Assembly: GCA_002411175.1 (NCBI GenBank)
Contig: DHRN01000003.1
Location: 6,700-12,450 of the forward strand
Direction of reading: 5' to 3'
Length of the DNA: 5,751 nt
Source of the DNA: Anaerolineaceae bacterium UBA5311
GTDB lineage: Bacteria > Chloroflexota > Anaerolineae > Anaerolineales > Anaerolineaceae
The position numbers and the translations under genes are program-made. Position 1 is the first letter of the stretch; each line of letters starts with the position of its first letter. The notes beneath the pieces were generated by a model. The model worked only from the letters and a program-made list of their open reading frames with translations. It was not told the origin of the DNA and searched no databases. Positions 5,128-5,751 of this stretch are shown piece after piece.

Positions 5128-5224
5128 AATGTGGATTCGTGATTGGGACCTTCCCCTACGCTTGTGTGCAGGTAAAAAACATTTTTGGAATTTTTGAGGG
5201 CAAAAAACCATATTATTCCACATT
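5128..5224. repeat. 8-bp inverted repeat pair bounding an AT-rich spacer
   Basis: AATGTGGA (5128-5135) is matched by TCCACATT (5217-5224), enclosing 81 nt that also hold a small TTTTTG-AGGG-CAAAAA hairpin (5191-5206). The left arm starts right at the end of the 12-bp hairpin. It could be the edge of a small non-autonomous element, but an 8-bp match is short and no target duplication is seen. Confidence 0.3.
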
Positions 5225-5266
5225 AAGAATTGCTGATACGAAGCCATACATCCCCACAAATCAACT

Positions 5267-5272
5267 TATAAT
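5267..5272 (+). promoter_or_regulatory. -10 box of the YtxH-like gene
   Basis: TATAAT at 5267-5272 lies 25 nt upstream of the start codon, which would give a leader of roughly 20 nt. No TTGACA-like sequence is found at 16-18 bp upstream (region around CCATAC, 5244-5249) and there is no extended -10 TG. The promoter is either weak, activator-dependent or read by another sigma factor. Confidence 0.5.
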
Positions 5273-5297
5273 ATCTCAATAGAGAAATGAGGAAACT

Positions 5298-5513
5298 ATG
5301 TGCAAATCATCCAGTTGGTTTATAGGAGCCCTGATAGGCGGCTTGGTTGGCAGTGCTTTGGTCTTACTTCTTACGCCTTATTCCGGTGAGGAATTGAAAG
5401 CGCGCATCAAGGATTATGCCGATAATGTTCAGTATGAAGTTCACCAGGCGGGCGTTGAAAAACGCCTTGAATTGGAAACTCAGCTCGAACACCTGCGCTC
5501 AGGAAAAGCATAG
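5298..5513 (+). CDS. YtxH-like small membrane protein (71 aa)
   Basis: A single N-terminal membrane helix (about 7-26) carries a glycine-zipper pattern, FIGALIGGLVGSAL, followed by LLLTPYSGEELKARI (23-37). The pattern 'helix, then (A/T)PxSGEELR' is the signature of YtxH-domain proteins. Residues 31-68 are charged and predicted helical, with a possible coiled coil (KRLELETQLEHLR, 55-67). YtxH-type proteins are small, often stress-associated membrane proteins of unknown mechanism; no enzymatic role is expected. The ATG is supported by GAGGA (5289-5293) with 4-nt spacing. The gene stands alone between two copies of an interspersed repeat. Confidence 0.85.
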   Translation: MCKSSSWFIGALIGGLVGSALVLLLTPYSGEELKARIKDYADNVQYEVHQAGVEKRLELETQLEHLRSGKA

Positions 5514-5530
5514 GCTGGAGCCCATCTATC

Positions 5531-5580
5531 AGCGTTGTTCGCGTCTTGCGACAATCCCGCAAGGCGGCGAGCGCTTTTAT
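5531..5580 (+). terminator. Possible terminator of the YtxH-like gene
   Basis: A long imperfect stem-loop can be folded. GTCTTGCG (5543-5550) pairs with CGCAAGGC (5558-5565) around the loop ACAATCC. It extends via TCGC/GCGA (5539-5542/5567-5570) past one bulged G, and via AGCG/CGCT (5531-5534/5572-5575) across an internal loop. TTTTAT (5575-5580) follows at the base. It starts 17 nt after the stop codon. The T run is short, so termination may be inefficient. Confidence 0.5.
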
Positions 5581-5599
5581 CGGACACGCGAAAAAGCCT

Positions 5600-5616
5600 C
5601 ACAAGTGAAACTTGTG
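5600..5616. other. Perfect 7-bp hairpin CACAAGT/ACTTGTG
   Basis: CACAAGT (5600-5606) and ACTTGTG (5610-5616) surround a GAA loop. No T tract follows on the + strand. On the - strand an AGGCTTTTT stretch follows, so weak termination of transcription entering from the right is conceivable. Its role is uncertain. Confidence 0.35.
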
Positions 5617-5632
5617 TCGTCTTACGATAACA

Positions 5633-5751
5633 GCAATTCTCAATATGGAATAATCTATTTATTTTATGGTGTAGGGGACAGTTGTCACGCCGTCCCGCGA
5701 GTAGCCGTAGGGCGAGATTGAGGGGGTGTTGACATTGGTGTGACGAGGATG
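5633..5751 (+). repeat. Interspersed repeat, copy 2 (degenerate, may continue past the window)
   Basis: It opens with the same 18-mer as copy 1 (5633-5650), then a T-rich spacer and GTAGGGGA (5671-5678). The palindrome is poor here: GGGAC (5675-5679) pairs with GTCCC (5692-5696), but the inner arms have diverged. GCCGTCCC is shared with copy 1. A further GTAGGGCG (5707-5714) suggests a third half-site or a longer element. The open frames across this part look spurious and no gene is called in 5514-5751. Confidence 0.6.

Noticed and set aside
5088..5282. Open frames across the repeat and spacer on both strands (5088-5282 +, 5020-5259 -)
   Set aside because: They cover the palindromic repeat and AT-rich spacer, have no motifs, and the + frame overlaps the promoter of the YtxH-like gene.
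5053..5696. CRISPR array or insertion sequence
   Set aside because: There are only two diverged repeat copies 580 bp apart, with no regular spacers, no transposase frame, and terminal repeats of only 8 bp.

Overview
The window looks like ordinary chromosome from a bacterium with intermediate base composition. The most likely source is an uncultured or anaerobic Chloroflexota (Anaerolineae-type) lineage. This is an inference from three things: the style of the small YtxH-like and 'VTYxR'-ending proteins, palindromic repeats of the GTAGGGG...CCCCTAC kind, and tRNA genes without an encoded CCA. A Firmicute-like origin cannot be excluded, because several protein families here (YrrT-type methyltransferase, ANT(6), TM2, YtxH) are also common there.

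Left part (1-1351): two independently transcribed tRNA genes, tRNA-Asn(GTT) and tRNA-Lys(CTT). The first has a textbook -35/-10 promoter and a Rho-independent terminator. The second is driven by an extended -10 promoter just behind that terminator. A gene-free stretch follows, holding a 12-nt duplicate of the tRNA-Lys 3' end. Next comes a two-gene unit: a 70-residue conserved-looking small protein, then a YrrT-like class I SAM methyltransferase starting 4 nt after it.

Middle (1352-2250): a single TM2-domain membrane protein with its own predicted -10 box and a strong Shine-Dalgarno. About 370 nt without a convincing gene follow, containing a hairpin shortly after the TM2 stop codon.

Central operon (2251-5023): four tightly packed genes on the + strand. 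They encode a flavodoxin-fold (Flavodoxin_5/HemG-like) protein, a VOC/glyoxalase-fold metalloenzyme, an M28-family metallopeptidase carrying two membrane segments inside its catalytic domain, and an aminoglycoside 6-adenylyltransferase (ANT(6)/AadK-like) protein. The ATGA overlap and the 18-nt and 2-nt gaps argue for co-transcription. No single pathway obviously links the four, so the shared role is unknown.

Right part (5024-5751): a YtxH-like small membrane protein between two diverged copies of an interspersed repeat. Each copy starts with the same 18-mer (GCAATTCTCAATATGGAA), and both go on to a GTAGGGGA...CCGTCCC palindromic module. The first copy ends in a 12-bp hairpin; the second is degenerate and may run past the window edge. 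I see no transposase, integrase, CRISPR array or rRNA. The most distinctive signals are the paired repeats, the membrane-embedded M28 architecture and the unusual operon partners of the ANT(6)-like gene.
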